Under the pieces are notes generated by a model. That model saw only the letters and a program-made list of their open reading frames with translations, was not told the DNA's origin and ran no database searches. This document shows positions 28,044 through 37,197 of a stretch of DNA of 64,000 bases, piece by piece (position 1 is the first letter of the stretch; every line of letters starts with the position of its first letter). Source of the DNA: Salinisphaera sp. Q1T1-3 (lineage in GTDB: Bacteria; Pseudomonadota; Gammaproteobacteria; Nevskiales; Salinisphaeraceae); NCBI RefSeq assembly GCF_003602005.1, contig NZ_QZWD01000012.1, forward strand, positions 62,001 through 126,000, given 5' to 3'. The position numbers and the translations under genes are program-made.

Positions 28044-29399
28044 ATGGCCTGGACACCCGCGCCCGCTACGGATTCCGACGATACCGGCCTGGTGGCCGCC
28101 CTGCGTGCCTCGGCCCCCTACGTGCACGCCCATCGGGGCCGGACGTTCGTCATCCATATCCCGGGCGAGGCCGCCGCCTCACCGCGCTTCGCCGACCTGA
28201 TCTACGACATCGCCCTGCTGCACAGCCTGGGCGTGCGTCTGGTCCTGGTGGCCGGCGCCCGCCCCCAGATCGATGCCGCGCTTGCTGCCGACGATGTCCC
28301 CACCCGCTTCATCGAGGGCGTGCGTGTCACCGATTCGGCGGCCCTGGCCTGCGTGCGCCAGTCGGTCGGCAGCCTGTTGATGACGCTGGAGGCGCATCTG
28401 TCGACCAGCCTGGCGAGCACGCCGATGGGCGGCGCGCGCATTGCCACGGTCTCCGGCAATCTCGTCACCGCCCGACCGGTCGGCGTGGCCGGCGGCGTCG
28501 ATCACGGCCATACCGGTGAGGTCCGTCGGATCGACACGGCCAGCCTGAACGCGCATCTGGCGCGCGGCCATATCGTGCTGCTTTCGTGCATCGGTTATTC
28601 GCCGTCCGGCGAGATCTTCAATCTCGTCGCCGAGGACGTGGCGGCGGCCAGTGCCACGGCGCTGGCCGCCGACAAGTTCGTGCTGCTGCACCCCGGTGCG
28701 GCCATGCACGCCCGTTTCAGCGATACCGCCCCCGGCCTGTCGATCGAAGCCGCGCGGCGCCTGCTCGCCACGGACGATGACCGGCTCTCGGGCGCCGACC
28801 GTGCGCGCCTGGCGGCCGCCATTGCTGCCTGCCAGGCCGGCGTTGATCGCACCCATCTGGTCTCGTTCGAAACCGACGGCGCGCTGCTGCGCGAGCTGTA
28901 TTCGCGCGACGGCATCGGCACCATGGTCGCCGCCGATTCCTACGATGCCCTGCGCACGGCCAATCCGGAGGATCTGGGCGGCGTACTGGCCCTGATCGAA
29001 CCGCTGGCCGCGGCCGGATTGCTGGTACCACGCTCGCGCGAGGCCATCGAGCTGGACATCGGCCATTACATCGTCATGGCCCGCGACGGGCTGATCACGG
29101 CCTGTTGTGCGTTGATTCCCTACGCCGACGAGGCGATCGGTGAGCTGGCGTGCGTGGCCGTGCACCCGTCCTATCGCGGTCAGCATCGTGCCGGCGCCCT
29201 GCTCGGCGAGGCCGAGCGACGGGCCCGGGCGGCCGGGCTCGACCGGCTGTTCGTGCTGACCACCAAGGCCCCGCACTGGTTCATTGAACACGGATTCTCG
29301 GCCGCGACGATCGAGGATCTGCCGCTGGCCAAGCGCGCGCTCTACAACTACCAGCGCAATTCGACCGTCTTCATCAAACCGCTCGCTGACAACGCCTGA
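28044..29399 (+). CDS. argA: N-acetylglutamate synthase
   Basis: A 451-residue enzyme making N-acetylglutamate, the entry to arginine synthesis. It has an N-terminal amino-acid-kinase-fold domain (about 20-290; LGVRLVLVAGARPQID, LVTARPVGVAGGVDHGHTG) that binds arginine as feedback inhibitor in this family, and a C-terminal GNAT domain (about 310-450) with ELACVAVHPSYRGQHRAGAL and LTTKAPHWFIEHGFSA. The domain order and length match the classical bacterial ArgA. It sits between argE and rsmE on the plus strand, four bases before rsmE. Confidence 0.95.
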   Translation: MAWTPAPATDSDDTGLVAALRASAPYVHAHRGRTFVIHIPGEAAASPRFADLIYDIALLHSLGVRLVLVAGARPQIDAALAADDVPTRFIEGVRVTDSAALACVRQSVGSLLMTLEAHLSTSLASTPMGGARIATVSGNLVTARPVGVAGGVDHGHTGEVRRIDTASLNAHLARGHIVLLSCIGYSPSGEIFNLVAEDVAAASATALAADKFVLLHPGAAMHARFSDTAPGLSIEAARRLLATDDDRLSGADRARLAAAIAACQAGVDRTHLVSFETDGALLRELYSRDGIGTMVAADSYDALRTANPEDLGGVLALIEPLAAAGLLVPRSREAIELDIGHYIVMARDGLITACCALIPYADEAIGELACVAVHPSYRGQHRAGALLGEAERRARAAGLDRLFVLTTKAPHWFIEHGFSAATIEDLPLAKRALYNYQRNSTVFIKPLADNA

Positions 29400-29402
29400 G
29401 CC

Positions 29403-30149
29403 ATGGCACGTGCCCGACACATCCCACGCGTCCACCTGCCCGAGCCCCTGGCCGTCGGCCAGCGGGTGCCCCTGCCCGACGACAAACGTCATCATCTGGC
29501 CACCGTACTGCGTCTGCGCGCGGGTGATCCGCTCATCTTGTTCAACGATACCGACTGCGAATTCACGGCCACGCTCGTCCACGCCGATCGCAAGCGGGCC
29601 GAGATCGAGATCACTGCCGCCGAGACACCGGGGCGCGAATCCCCCCTGGATGTCACGCTGGTCCAGGCGATCGCCCGCGGTGATCGCATGGATTTCGCCC
29701 TTGCCAAGGCGGTCGAGCTGGGTGTGACCCGTATCCAGCCGGTGTTCACCGCGCGCGGCCAGGTCAAGCTGGCCGGCGAGCGGCTGGCCAAGAAACAGGT
29801 TCACTGGCAGCGGGTCGTGGTTTCGGCCGCGGAGCAGTCCGGCCGACTCGTCTGCCCGTGCGTGGATACCGCCGCCGACCTGGCCGAGGTGCTCGATCTG
29901 CCGATGCACGTCGAACGCGCGTTGATGCTGGCCCCGGACGCCGGGCAGCCGCTATCCGCGCACGGGCGATGCACCCGGGCGGCCCTGCTGATCGGCCCCG
30001 AATCCGGCCTGGCCGACGACGAGATCGTCCGCGCCGCGGCCGCCGGCTGGCAAGGCATCACGCTCGGGCCGCGCGTGCTGCGCACCGAGACGGCCGGCAT
30101 GGCCGCGCTGGCCGCGCTCCAGACGCAGTGGGGCGATCTTGTCGTCTGA
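29403..30149 (+). CDS. rsmE: 16S rRNA m3U1498 methyltransferase
   Basis: A 248-residue SPOUT-fold methyltransferase that methylates U1498 of 16S rRNA. The N-terminal PUA-like part holds KRHHLATVLRLRAGD (reading DDKRHHL), and the knotted C-terminal part has LIGPESGLADDEIVRAA and ITLGPRVLRTETAGMAAL, the SAM-binding trefoil signature. The gene begins three bases after argA ends and is followed by gshB; rsmE-gshB is a common pair in gammaproteobacteria. Confidence 0.96.
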   Translation: MARARHIPRVHLPEPLAVGQRVPLPDDKRHHLATVLRLRAGDPLILFNDTDCEFTATLVHADRKRAEIEITAAETPGRESPLDVTLVQAIARGDRMDFALAKAVELGVTRIQPVFTARGQVKLAGERLAKKQVHWQRVVVSAAEQSGRLVCPCVDTAADLAEVLDLPMHVERALMLAPDAGQPLSAHGRCTRAALLIGPESGLADDEIVRAAAAGWQGITLGPRVLRTETAGMAALAALQTQWGDLVV

Positions 30150-30263
30150 TAAGCGCTCCGCCCCGCGGCGGGCGCCGGCACTCTCGTGCCGATGCACGAC
30201 AAGGCCTACCATGCGCGACAATATGCAAGCATCGGCGGCAGCGACCGCCAAGGGATGACGGTT

Positions 30264-31226
30264 ATGGGCTATTCGCTCGGCGTGGTGATGGATCCGATCG
30301 AGGACATCACCCCCTATAAGGACACCACTCTGGCCCTGTTGCTGGAAGCACAGCGGCGTGGCTACACGATCCATTACTTCACCATGAGCGATCTGTTCGT
30401 CGCCGACGGCGTCGGCTACGGCACCACACGCCCCATTGCGGTCGCCGACGACAACGATCACTGGTTCGATTACACCGGCGAGTCGCACACGATCCCATTG
30501 TCGGCGCTGGACGTGATCCTCATGCGCAAGGACCCGCCCTTCGACACCGAATACATCTATGCGACCTATATCCTCGAGCTGGCCGAAAACGAAGGCACGC
30601 TGGTGGTCAACCGCTGCGATGCACTGCGCGATGTCAACGAAAAGATGGCGATCAATCGTTTCGCTCATCTGTGCGGGCCGACGCTGGTCGCCCGTCGTGC
30701 CGATGCCTTCAAGCGCTTCATCGCCGAACACAAGGACGTGGTCCTCAAACCGCTTGACGGCATGGGCGGCTCGCGCATCTTCCGGGTCACCGAAGGCAAC
30801 GACAACACGAGCGTGATTCTCGAAGTGCTGACCGAGCACGGCAGCAACTATGCGATGGCCCAGGCCTATCTGCCGGCGATCACCGACGGCGACAAGCGCG
30901 TGCTGCTGGTCGACGGCGAGCCGGTCGGCTATGCGCTGGCGCGGGTGCCTGCCCAGGGCGAGCTGCGCGGCAATCTGGCGGCCGGCGGGCGCGGCGTCGG
31001 CCGCGAACTGACCGAGGACGATCTGCGTATCGCGCGCGAAGTCGGGCCCTACGTACGTGACAAGGGCCTGTTGTTCGTCGGCCTGGACGTGATTGGCGAC
31101 AAACTGACCGAGATCAACGTCACCAGCCCGACCTGCGTGCGCGAACTCGAGGCGCAGTTCGACATCAACATCGCGGCGCAGCTCTTCGAGGCCATCGAGA
31201 AACGTCTGCCCGGCCCGGCCGGCTGA
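30264..31226 (+). CDS. gshB: Glutathione synthetase
   Basis: A 320-residue ATP-grasp enzyme joining gamma-glutamylcysteine and glycine. Motifs: GVVMDPIEDITPYKDTTLAL at the N-terminus, VLKPLDGMGGSRIFRV for ATP, QAYLPAITDGDKRVLLVDGE and DVIGDKLTEINVTSPTCVRE for metal and substrate. ATG 30264 has AAGGG nine bases ahead and fits the family start; an ATG three codons upstream has no room for a binding site. Its substrate glycine links it loosely to the glycine-cleavage genes. A small hairpin follows directly after the stop. Confidence 0.96.
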   Translation: MGYSLGVVMDPIEDITPYKDTTLALLLEAQRRGYTIHYFTMSDLFVADGVGYGTTRPIAVADDNDHWFDYTGESHTIPLSALDVILMRKDPPFDTEYIYATYILELAENEGTLVVNRCDALRDVNEKMAINRFAHLCGPTLVARRADAFKRFIAEHKDVVLKPLDGMGGSRIFRVTEGNDNTSVILEVLTEHGSNYAMAQAYLPAITDGDKRVLLVDGEPVGYALARVPAQGELRGNLAAGGRGVGRELTEDDLRIAREVGPYVRDKGLLFVGLDVIGDKLTEINVTSPTCVRELEAQFDINIAAQLFEAIEKRLPGPAG

Positions 31227-31242
31227 CGCCGGTAGCCGGCGT
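31226..31242. terminator. Hairpin between convergent gshB and acyl-CoA dehydrogenase genes
   Basis: ACGCCGG and CCGGCGT form a perfect seven-pair stem with a TAG loop immediately after the gshB stop. No T-run follows, so it would be a weak or Rho-assisted terminator at best. The convergent gene on the minus strand ends only 13 bases further on. Confidence 0.4.
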
Positions 31243-31254
31243 GCGGGCATCCCG

Positions 31255-33609
31255 TCAGTCGATGCCCGCCGCACCGGCCGCCTCGGTCGCGTCTTTTTTC
31301 AGCGGTTCGCGACCGATGTAGTGTTCGAAGGCGATCGGCGCCGATAGACAACCCTCCGGAATGGCGAATGCCTCGCAGTAACCCAGCGCGTCCGGACGGA
31401 TCTCGCCGAGCAATCGGATTCGCAGCTTGCGCAGCGCCTTGGTCTTGGCCGGGGCGAAATAGCCGTTTTCAAGATACCAGCCGCCATCCTCGACGAGCGT
31501 GTCGATCACGGCGAGCTGGCGCATGCGCTCCAGCGCGTCCCGAACCGGGCCTTCCGGCTGGCTGGCAACCGCACTCGCGAAACAGCTTGCGATGTGATGA
31601 TCCATCTCGGCGCGGGCATAGGCCATGAGATGATCCTGAATCGCGGTGAACGCGATGTATGGATCCATGCCGTCGGTGATGCGCTTGCGTAGCCGACGCG
31701 CGGCCGAGACCAGCAGGTTGTGAGCACGAAGCGCCAGGACCTCGAGATGAAAATCGGCGCTGCGCAGATGGGCCTCGTCGGTACGCCGGCCCGTGACCGG
31801 ATTGAGCTCCTTGAACTGATCGCGCGCCTGTCGGGCAAGCTCGCGGGCGACGGTCATCACCAGATTCTGCTCGAAACCCCGGGCGTAGCGGGCCAGCCGA
31901 TTCTTGGCCAGCAGGTTCAGCAGCACGATGTTATCGCCCTCGAAAGTCGCAAAGACATCGATGTCGCGCCGGATCGTGGCGATCTGGTTCTCGGACAGGA
32001 ATCCGAGGCCACCGCAGCATTCGCGTGCCTGCTGACTGGCGTCGATCGCATGCCAAGAGGCCATCGCCTTGAGACCGGCCGCGAGTGTCTCGACCTCGCG
32101 CGCCGTCTCCTCGGTCCGGTGCTTGAACCGATCGATCAGATCCTCGACGGCGAAATGCAGCGCATAGGTATGCGCGAGCTTCGGAAACAGGCGCATCTGA
32201 TGCGTGACGTAATCGAGCACGCACAGCTCGCCGCCATCCGCACCGCCGAACTGACGCCGCAGCGCGCCATAGCGGGTCGCGATCGACAACGCTTTCTTCG
32301 CCGCGGTCACGCAGGCCGAAGCGACACTGATGCGACCGCCGACCAGCGTACCGAGCGTGACGAAGAAGCGTTTGTTGTCGCTGGCGATCGGACTTTCGTA
32401 GGTCCCGTCCGGCGCGACCTGACCGTAGCGATCCAGCAGGTTCTCACGTGGGATGCGCACGTGGTCGAAATAGAGTCGCCCGTTGTCCACGCCGTTGAGG
32501 CCCATCTTCGGGCCGCAGTCCTCGATGCGCACGCCCGGCATCGGCCGTCCGGCGGCATCGCGAATCGGCACCACGAACGCATGTACGCCAAAACTCTCGC
32601 CGGCGGTACGTAGCTGAGCGAACACGGTCACCGCATGACCGTCACGTGCGGCGTTGCCGATCCATTCCTTGCGGGCCGAAAGACTCGGCGTATCGACCAC
32701 GAACTCCCCGGCTTCGGCATCGTAGGTGGCCGTGGTCTCGAGCTCCTGGACGTTCGAGCCGTGCCCGGATTCGGTCATCGCGAAACCACCGAGCAGATCG
32801 AGCGAGGCGATATCGGGCAGATAACGCTGGTGGTGCGTCTCATTGCCGAGAAACATGATGCTGCCGCCGAACAGCCCGTATTGCACGCCGAACTTGACCA
32901 CGAGCGACAGATCGAACATCGCCAGTGCGGTGAACACATGGATGAAGCCGGCCATGTCGCCACGCCCGCCCACGCTTTCCGGCAGCGCTTCCAGCGCCAT
33001 CCCGCGATGGGCGGCGATATGCTGAAGCCAGCCCAGGACACGCGCACGCTGCTGTTCACCGGTTTCGTCGTAGGCAAAGGCAAACACATCGTCGGCCAGC
33101 ACCGCACGAACATCCGCCCACTGGCCTGCATAGTCGCCTTCGAGCACGGCCTGGACCGCGCGCGGATTGAATCCGGTCGGCGACTCGTCGAACGTCATGC
33201 ACACCGGCGCGCCGGCGTCCTGAAAGATCTCCGCCGAGACGCCGACGCCGCTGATGCCGCGCTCGCGCGCATAGGCCGCCACGGCTGGTGCAATCCCCGA
33301 ACCGGCGCCTTCGGCCGTCTCCAGGCGAGCACTCAGATCCGCCAGCGACCCCTGTCGGTGCGCCACACGCTCGCGAATACAGCGTCGCAGGCGCGACATC
33401 TCGCGCGGGCCCGGGGCGCTGCCGGGATCGAGCCATGCATCCAGCACCCTACGATCAGCCGCGTCGAGCGTCGGGATCCCGTCGGCGATCTCGCGGATGC
33501 GTTCGCCTTCGGAAACCACGAGCTCGCCGTCGGCCCAGGCGACGTAGAGTACGGGCATCAAGGGCGCCAGGCTGTCGCGGCTGGCCAGCGCGTTCATGCG
33601 TTCGGTCAC
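31255..33609 (-). CDS. Acyl-CoA dehydrogenase/oxidase family protein with TerB-like N-terminal region
   Basis: A 784-residue flavoenzyme of fatty-acyl-CoA oxidation. Residues about 125-520 are the acyl-CoA dehydrogenase fold: LLGGFAMTESGHGSNVQELE and KEWIGNAARDGHAVTVFAQL for the FAD/substrate site, then GGRISVASACVTAAKKALSI. The C-terminal part (ECCGGLGFLSENQI, ATFEGDNIVLL) resembles eukaryotic-type acyl-CoA oxidases. Residues 1-100 resemble a TerB/DnaJ-N-like helical region (LYVAWADGELVVSEGERIRE), which is unusual in front of this enzyme. GTG 33609 has AGGAG five bases ahead; ATG 33597 lies four codons downstream. Whether electrons go to ETF or oxygen cannot be told. Confidence 0.86.
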   Translation of the reverse strand: MTERMNALASRDSLAPLMPVLYVAWADGELVVSEGERIREIADGIPTLDAADRRVLDAWLDPGSAPGPREMSRLRRCIRERVAHRQGSLADLSARLETAEGAGSGIAPAVAAYARERGISGVGVSAEIFQDAGAPVCMTFDESPTGFNPRAVQAVLEGDYAGQWADVRAVLADDVFAFAYDETGEQQRARVLGWLQHIAAHRGMALEALPESVGGRGDMAGFIHVFTALAMFDLSLVVKFGVQYGLFGGSIMFLGNETHHQRYLPDIASLDLLGGFAMTESGHGSNVQELETTATYDAEAGEFVVDTPSLSARKEWIGNAARDGHAVTVFAQLRTAGESFGVHAFVVPIRDAAGRPMPGVRIEDCGPKMGLNGVDNGRLYFDHVRIPRENLLDRYGQVAPDGTYESPIASDNKRFFVTLGTLVGGRISVASACVTAAKKALSIATRYGALRRQFGGADGGELCVLDYVTHQMRLFPKLAHTYALHFAVEDLIDRFKHRTEETAREVETLAAGLKAMASWHAIDASQQARECCGGLGFLSENQIATIRRDIDVFATFEGDNIVLLNLLAKNRLARYARGFEQNLVMTVARELARQARDQFKELNPVTGRRTDEAHLRSADFHLEVLALRAHNLLVSAARRLRKRITDGMDPYIAFTAIQDHLMAYARAEMDHHIASCFASAVASQPEGPVRDALERMRQLAVIDTLVEDGGWYLENGYFAPAKTKALRKLRIRLLGEIRPDALGYCEAFAIPEGCLSAPIAFEHYIGREPLKKDATEAAGAAGID

Positions 33610-33790
33610 GATGTCTCCTGCGCGCGCGTCGGACTTCTGTCGTTGTAACAGACAATCGACGGCCGCGGGCAGACCGTTCGGCACGACGGTTCCGGGTCGC
33701 CCCAGTTGCCCGGCCTTGCCGCGGCGCACCGAACGACGGCTGCTACACTCGGCGACCCACTTGATTCATGCCCCGTTCAAAGGAATCCTC

Positions 33791-34282
33791 TTGGCCACGA
33801 TAATCGTCTTTTCGCTGATCATCGGCATCGTATCGACGCTGGTTCTGGATATCTGGGCACAGATCCAGCAACGCGTGGCGGGCGTACCGGCACCGGATTG
33901 GGGCACGGCCGGGCGCTGGGTACGCGGGCTGAGCCGCGGCGAATGGGTGCTGCGGGATGGCACCGCGGCGCCGAGTGCGACCGACCGGACCGTCGGGTGG
34001 CTGTTCCACTACGGCGTCGGCATCGTCTACGGCTTTTTCCTGTTTCTCATCGCTGGCGCGGCGTTTGCGGTGCATCCGACGCTCATACCGCCGCTGATCG
34101 TGGGCGTGATCATTGCCACGCTGGCCGGCCTGTTCATCTTTCTGCCGGGGCTGGGCGCCGGCGTGGCCGGCGCCGGGCTGGCGGATCAGAAGACCGCGAT
34201 CCGCAACATGCTGATCGGCCATCTGATCTTCGCAGTGGCGCAATATCTGACGGCCGTCTGTCTGGCCGCGATCGTCTTCTAG
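33791..34282 (+). CDS. DUF2938 family membrane protein
   Basis: A 163-residue protein with four hydrophobic segments, fitting the DUF2938 family: VFSLIIGIVSTLVLDIWAQI at the start, GRWVRGLSRGEWV in the first loop, WLFHYGVGIVYGFFLFLIAG, and a C-terminal helix pair around KTAIRNMLIGHLIFAVAQY. Function unknown. I chose TTG 33791 because AAAGGA lies seven bases upstream and the residues further upstream are not family-like. Its TAG stop (34280-34282) is part of the CTAG at the edge of family 2 element copy B. Confidence 0.82.
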   Translation: MATIIVFSLIIGIVSTLVLDIWAQIQQRVAGVPAPDWGTAGRWVRGLSRGEWVLRDGTAAPSATDRTVGWLFHYGVGIVYGFFLFLIAGAAFAVHPTLIPPLIVGVIIATLAGLFIFLPGLGAGVAGAGLADQKTAIRNMLIGHLIFAVAQYLTAVCLAAIVF

Positions 34283-34565
34283 GGCCTGTTGAGGTTTCCT
34301 TCGAGCGCCTTTTCGTCGAGAGACCGCAGTGTGTCCGGCAAGACGCGAGCCTTGATCGTGGCGTGCCACGATCAAGGCTCGCAACGCCGCCGGACGGGAT
34401 TCGCGGCCCAACCCGAAGGGACAAGCGCCCCAAAATCAAAAACACGACGGCAATCCGGCGTTGTCGTTCGCTAGGCCAGAATGACGGCCGTACGCACCCG
34501 ATGCCTTGATCTTGCAAAAAAACGAGCGCCGGCGCGGCGCACGCAAGACGTATTAACAAGCCCTG
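34279..34565 (+). mobile_element. Family 2 non-autonomous element, copy B
   Basis: About 287 bases from CTAGGGCCTGTTGAG to ATTAACAAGCCCTGG. The left CTAG provides the TAG stop of the DUF2938 gene. A perfect 17-pair hairpin with a CGTG loop lies at about 34346-34383 (arms begin GCGAGCCTTGATCGTGG). Downstream are the family block CCCGAAGGGACAAGCG and CAAAATCAAAAACACGACGG. The right third (from about 34481) is not like copies C and D but like the element at 47591, so two sub-types share a left half. No coding capacity. Confidence 0.85.
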
Positions 34566-34847
34566 GGGCGCGTCGTCAGGACAAAGCGCGCCGCATTGCC
34601 CCCGCGGGGTGTCGCAGCATGGCGCTGCCGGCGGGAATAACCCGGGGAGCCAAGGGCGGCCAAGCGCCGGCAAGCCGGCGTTATCGCGCGTTCACCTAGC
34701 GCCTCTACCAGGCCGCACTCGCGATGGCCTGTGGTGCCGCCGTCCGGGGTCCGCCGGGGCGCGGCTGCCGATCGGCTGACGACACGTCCCCGGCCCTCTT
34801 GCGCGTCGCGGCCCCGGCCCGCCTGCGCGGTCCGAGGCCGGGCTCGA
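34566..34847. other. Intergenic region with hairpins, no gene seen
   Basis: These 282 bases lie between element copy B and the 3-prime end of the PQQ dehydrogenase gene. I see a short stem-loop CGCCGGCAAGCCGGCG near 34669-34684 and GC-rich filler, but no coding frame with family features. Confidence 0.45.
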
Positions 34848-36833
34848 TCACTGCTTCTTCGGCAAGGCGTAGACGACCACCTGATCGCCGACCTGATCCT
34901 TGAGGATCGTGTTGCCACCGGCCACGAAGGCCACGTATTCCCGGCCCTTGTATTCATACACCGCCGGATTGGCCACCGCCGGCGCCTCGGCCTGATCGGA
35001 CCAGAGTTCCTTGCCCGTGGCCAGCGAGTACGCCCGTACCTTGGCATCCATCGATGCGCCAATGAAGATCACCCCGCCGGCCGTGACCGCCGGCCCGCCG
35101 ATCGTGGGCGACCCCCAGCTTTCCGGCATGAAGAAACCGTACTGTTGCGACGCACCGACCGGATGCCGCCACTTGACGTCACCGGTGTGCATGTCGATCG
35201 CCACGATCTCGCCGTAGGGCGGTTTCCAGCACGGCATGCCGAGCCAGTTCCGCGCGACCTTCAGGCGCATGCCGTACGGCGCACCGGTCTGGGGCGAAAA
35301 CCCGGACTCGTTGCCCGAGCTCTTGTTCGCCTTGTCGTAGGCAGCCCGATCGTAGAGCTTGATGTACTGCACGATGCGCGAGGTGTTGACGATCGCGGTC
35401 TCACTGGCCGGATCGAAGGCGACACCGCCCCACTGGACCGCCCCGGCACTGTCGGGGAAGGCCATCGTCCCTTCGCCACGGGTGGTCGGCGGCGTGTACA
35501 TGCCGCGGTATTCGAGCTTGTTCCAGAGACGCGAGCACTGACCGCCGCCGACAATATCGGCGAGCTTCCAGACATCGGGCTTTTTCGACTGGTCGAGCAG
35601 CGGCGCCGGCTTGGTGGGAAACGGCTGAGTCGGCGCGAGCTTCTCGCCCTTGACCGAGCCGTCACCGCCGGGCACCGGGCGTTCCTCGATCGGCCAGACA
35701 TCCTTGCCGGTCTTGCGATTGACCACGAACAGAAAGCCCATCTTCGTGGCCTGGACCAACGCCGGAATCTTCTTGCCGTCGACGGTGATATCCATCAGCG
35801 TCGGCGCGGCGTTGATGTCGTAGTCCCAGACATCGTGATGAACCCATTGACGCGACCAGACCACCTTTCCGGTCTCGATGTCGAGCGCGGTCGTCGAAGT
35901 CGCCAGCGGGGCCTTCTCGGTCCGGTTGCCGCCCCAGTAGTTCGGCGACGGCGAGGAGACCGGCAGATAGACCAGACCGAGCTTCGGATCGGCGGACATC
36001 TGAGTCCACACGTTGGCCGTGCCGCTCTTTTCGCGCATTTCGTCGGACAGGGCCTGGAAGGTCCACTCGCGCTTGCCGGTACGGGCATTGATCGACCAGA
36101 TCGTGCCCGGCGGGGCCTGCTCGAACGCCCAGTCCTTGCCGGCCCAGCCGAGCAGCAGATGGTCGCCGACCACGGTCGGCGGCTGCAGCAGCGACAACGG
36201 CCACTTGTCGTGCGTGGTGTTCCACTGATTCACGTCGAGCACGCCGTTGTCGGCGAAACCCTGACATTTCTTGCCGGTATCGGCATCGATCGCGAACAGC
36301 CGGGCATCCATCGTGCCCATGTAGACGATCTTCTGACAGGGCTTGCCGGGCACCGGATCATCCGCGGCCCAATAGGCGACGCCGCGATTCTTCAGCACCG
36401 GCTGCGTGAGCGCCTTTTTCGGCGTATGCGTATCGAACGACCATTTCTTCTTGCCGGTCGCCGGATCCAGGGCGATCAGCCGATAGAACGGCGTGCCGAT
36501 GTAGAGCGTGTCGTTGGCGAACACCGGCGTGGCCGACCAGACCGTGGCCGGCACATCCCCGCTGCCGTCCGACACGTCGCCGGTATGGTAGCTCCAGACT
36601 TTTTCCAGCTGGCCGACGTTGTCGGCGGTGATCTGTTTCAGCGGACTGTATTTCTGGGCGTTGAGCTGACCGTGGAAACTATTCCAGACCGGCTGGTCGG
36701 TATTGATCGAGCTGCCGACGGCATCGGCGCTGTCATTGCCGGCCGCGATCACTGGCGCGCTCGCGCCGACGAGCGCGGCGGCCACGGCGAGATGTCGGAA
36801 ACGGCGGACGAGAGAAGCGTGACGTTGCGTCAT
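34848..36833 (-). CDS. PQQ-dependent dehydrogenase, glucose/quinate-dehydrogenase-like, soluble domain
   Basis: A 661-residue periplasmic quinoprotein. A signal peptide ends near ASAPVIAA (residue 31). The eight-bladed propeller has the family Trp-docking style repeats, e.g. VWSATPVFANDTLYIGTPF, LIALDPATGKKKWSFDTHTP, YMGTMDARLFAIDADTGK and GGVIFIGASMDAKVRAYSLA. It most resembles the C-terminal catalytic domain of membrane-bound glucose/quinate dehydrogenases, which oxidise a sugar or cyclic polyol and pass electrons to ubiquinone. In those enzymes a five-helix anchor is fused at the N-terminus; here it is separate (next gene upstream, four bases away). PQQ synthesis genes are not in the window. 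The substrate is not decided. Confidence 0.88.
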   Translation of the reverse strand: MTQRHASLVRRFRHLAVAAALVGASAPVIAAGNDSADAVGSSINTDQPVWNSFHGQLNAQKYSPLKQITADNVGQLEKVWSYHTGDVSDGSGDVPATVWSATPVFANDTLYIGTPFYRLIALDPATGKKKWSFDTHTPKKALTQPVLKNRGVAYWAADDPVPGKPCQKIVYMGTMDARLFAIDADTGKKCQGFADNGVLDVNQWNTTHDKWPLSLLQPPTVVGDHLLLGWAGKDWAFEQAPPGTIWSINARTGKREWTFQALSDEMREKSGTANVWTQMSADPKLGLVYLPVSSPSPNYWGGNRTEKAPLATSTTALDIETGKVVWSRQWVHHDVWDYDINAAPTLMDITVDGKKIPALVQATKMGFLFVVNRKTGKDVWPIEERPVPGGDGSVKGEKLAPTQPFPTKPAPLLDQSKKPDVWKLADIVGGGQCSRLWNKLEYRGMYTPPTTRGEGTMAFPDSAGAVQWGGVAFDPASETAIVNTSRIVQYIKLYDRAAYDKANKSSGNESGFSPQTGAPYGMRLKVARNWLGMPCWKPPYGEIVAIDMHTGDVKWRHPVGASQQYGFFMPESWGSPTIGGPAVTAGGVIFIGASMDAKVRAYSLATGKELWSDQAEAPAVANPAVYEYKGREYVAFVAGGNTILKDQVGDQVVVYALPKKQ

Positions 36834-36837
36834 GATT

Positions 36838-37197
36838 TCAGACTCCCTGGGCCCGGGCGGGCGAGCACATGTCGATGATCAGGCCGATCAGCCCGACGCC
36901 CATCGCGATACAGAGCCACCACTCGTGCAGCAGCGCCGCGGCAAAGGCGTTGCCGGCGAGCGCGATGAGAATCAGCACGCGCCAGGCGATGCGGCCGCCG
37001 CCGGCCGACAACGCCATCAGCACGAGCGCCATGACGATGAGCAGTGCGCTGACGCCGATCACGAGCAGTGCGCCGAGGGTGCCGGTCACACCGGTCAACG
37101 GCGCCAGATAGGCGTACAACGCGATGATCAGACCGGCGAGCGCGCTGAGACCCAGCACGACGGCGCCCAGTCTGGACGGTTTTATGGCTTGCGGCAT
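36838..37197 (-). CDS. Small four-helix membrane protein, probable anchor of the PQQ dehydrogenase
   Basis: A 119-residue protein that is almost entirely four hydrophobic helices (about 11-30, 39-60, 69-88 and 92-110). The pattern resembles the N-terminal membrane part of membrane-bound glucose dehydrogenase. The start ATG 37197 has GGGAG eight bases upstream, and the gene ends four bases before the dehydrogenase ATG, so the two are surely co-expressed. I infer that it anchors the soluble domain and hands electrons to quinone; the sequence alone does not show quinone ligands. Confidence 0.75.
   Translation of the reverse strand: MPQAIKPSRLGAVVLGLSALAGLIIALYAYLAPLTGVTGTLGALLVIGVSALLIVMALVLMALSAGGGRIAWRVLILIALAGNAFAAALLHEWWLCIAMGVGLIGLIIDMCSPARAQGV

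Noticed and set aside
28179-29909. Long open frame antisense to argA and rsmE
   Set aside because: Shadow of two genes with clear family motifs; its own translation is rich in Gly, Arg and Gln without recognisable domains.
34731-36878. Long open frame antisense to the PQQ dehydrogenase (715 codons)
   Set aside because: Arg- and His-rich translation with no motif; the opposite strand encodes a quinoprotein.
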